Made by a program: the position numbers and the translations under genes
Shown: positions 5,430 through 5,974 of the stretch, in pieces
Position numbering within the stretch: the first letter of the stretch is position 1
How the letters are laid out: each line of letters begins with the position of its first letter
NCBI GenBank assembly: GCA_902547175.1
Contig: CACCMS010000038.1
Coordinates: 1-5,974 of the forward strand
Source of the DNA: Rhodospirillaceae bacterium
GTDB lineage: Bacteria > Pseudomonadota > Alphaproteobacteria > TMED109 > TMED131
Direction: 5' to 3'
DNA: 5,974 bases
The notes under the pieces: generated by a model
The model's database searches: none
What the model was told of the DNA's origin: nothing
The model's input: only the letters and a program-made list of their open reading frames with translations

Positions 5430-5974
5430 TTTAAATAAAGATAAGAGCTTTAGTACTCCAGAAAAAAAAAGTAAAACTCTTATTCCATACGCAATGCTAT
5501 GTGAGTTAACTCATAGGTGTCCTCTTTCATGTCCTTACTGTTCAAACCCAGTAGAATTAGAGTTGAAAAGTAATGAAATTAGTACAGATTTATGGAAAAC
5601 AGCTTTGTCTGATGGAGCCAAAATAGGTATTTTACAGGCACACTTTTCAGGAGGAGAACCTACTGCAAGAAAAGATTTAGAAGAACTAGTAAATCATGCC
5701 TCTAAAATAGGACTATATACTAACCTAATTACTTCCGGTGTTTTGATTAATGAAAATAGGTTAAAAAAGCTTTATGATGCAGGTTTGGATCATGTACAAG
5801 TTTCTATACAAGATACTGATCCTAATAATTCTGAAAAAATTGCTGGTTTTAAAGGTCATCAAAAAAAAATAGAAACTTGTGGTCTAATTAGAAAAGTTGG
5901 ATTGCCTTTAACGGTAAATGCTGTAATGCACCGTCAGAATCTTCATAATTTAAAGAATATGATTGAACTAGCAG
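5422..5974 (+). CDS. pqqE: PqqE, radical SAM enzyme of PQQ biosynthesis (3' end cut by window)
   Basis: PqqE uses S-adenosylmethionine and iron-sulfur clusters to form the carbon-carbon bond between Glu15 and Tyr19 of PqqA, working with PqqD. Only the first 184 codons are in the window; the family is about 370-390 residues, so the C-terminal SPASM domain with its auxiliary clusters lies beyond the edge. Seen here are the radical SAM motif CPLSCPYC (Cys33, Cys37, Cys40), the SAM-binding GGEP within HFSGGEPTARKDLEEL (74-89), TNLITSG, GLDHVQVSIQDTD, and GFKGHQKK. These last segments are specific to PqqE rather than to radical SAM proteins generally. AAAGGG (5406-5411) lies 10 bases before the ATG at 5422 and supports that start, which overlaps pqqD by 8 bases. 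A lysine- and serine-rich stretch of about 20 residues precedes the conserved region. Confidence 0.97.
   Translation, partial: MNNLNKDKSFSTPEKKSKTLIPYAMLCELTHRCPLSCPYCSNPVELELKSNEISTDLWKTALSDGAKIGILQAHFSGGEPTARKDLEELVNHASKIGLYTNLITSGVLINENRLKKLYDAGLDHVQVSIQDTDPNNSEKIAGFKGHQKKIETCGLIRKVGLPLTVNAVMHRQNLHNLKNMIELA

Overview
The window is A+T-rich (roughly 70% or more, by eye) with tightly packed genes, short or overlapping junctions and few strong Shine-Dalgarno sites. It looks like a streamlined alphaproteobacterium. The tRNA-Phe, the PqqC C-terminal tail (PPGAFVPE) and the PqqA and PqqB sequence style all fit Alphaproteobacteria. A marine, low-GC lineage (Pelagibacterales-, HIMB59- or AEGEAN-169-like) is a reasonable guess, but nothing here proves it.

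Layout. Positions 1-258 hold no clear gene. They contain a cluster of DnaA-box-like 9-mers, including one perfect TTATCCACA facing a near-perfect inverted copy. This could be part of a replication origin or a DnaA-responsive control region. Next come two rightward genes 9 bases apart: a PduO-type cob(I)alamin adenosyltransferase (259-807) and an M20D metallo-amidohydrolase (817-1971). After about 150 bases of A+T-rich spacer, two elements face left: tRNA-Phe(GAA) (2123-2195) and an exported two-domain rhodanese-type sulfurtransferase (2240-3130).

From 3277 to the right edge runs a pyrroloquinoline quinone (PQQ) biosynthesis operon in the order pqqA-pqqB-pqqC-pqqD-pqqE, with pqqE cut off by the window end. 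pqqA encodes a 24-residue precursor peptide. PqqD binds PqqA and presents it to the radical SAM enzyme PqqE, which cross-links Glu15 to Tyr19. After proteolysis, PqqB hydroxylates the tyrosine-derived ring and PqqC carries out the final ring closure and eight-electron oxidation. No pqqF/pqqG protease gene is visible. The product serves periplasmic quinoprotein dehydrogenases, none of which is encoded here. The divergent sulfurtransferase is also predicted to be periplasmic, and a link to PQQ metabolism is only a positional inference.

Most of the window is recognisable biology. The points most worth checking are the DnaA-box cluster, the altered zinc-site motif in PqqB, the Cys-flanked core tyrosine of PqqA, the pqqA-pqqB junction and the rhodanese beside the operon.
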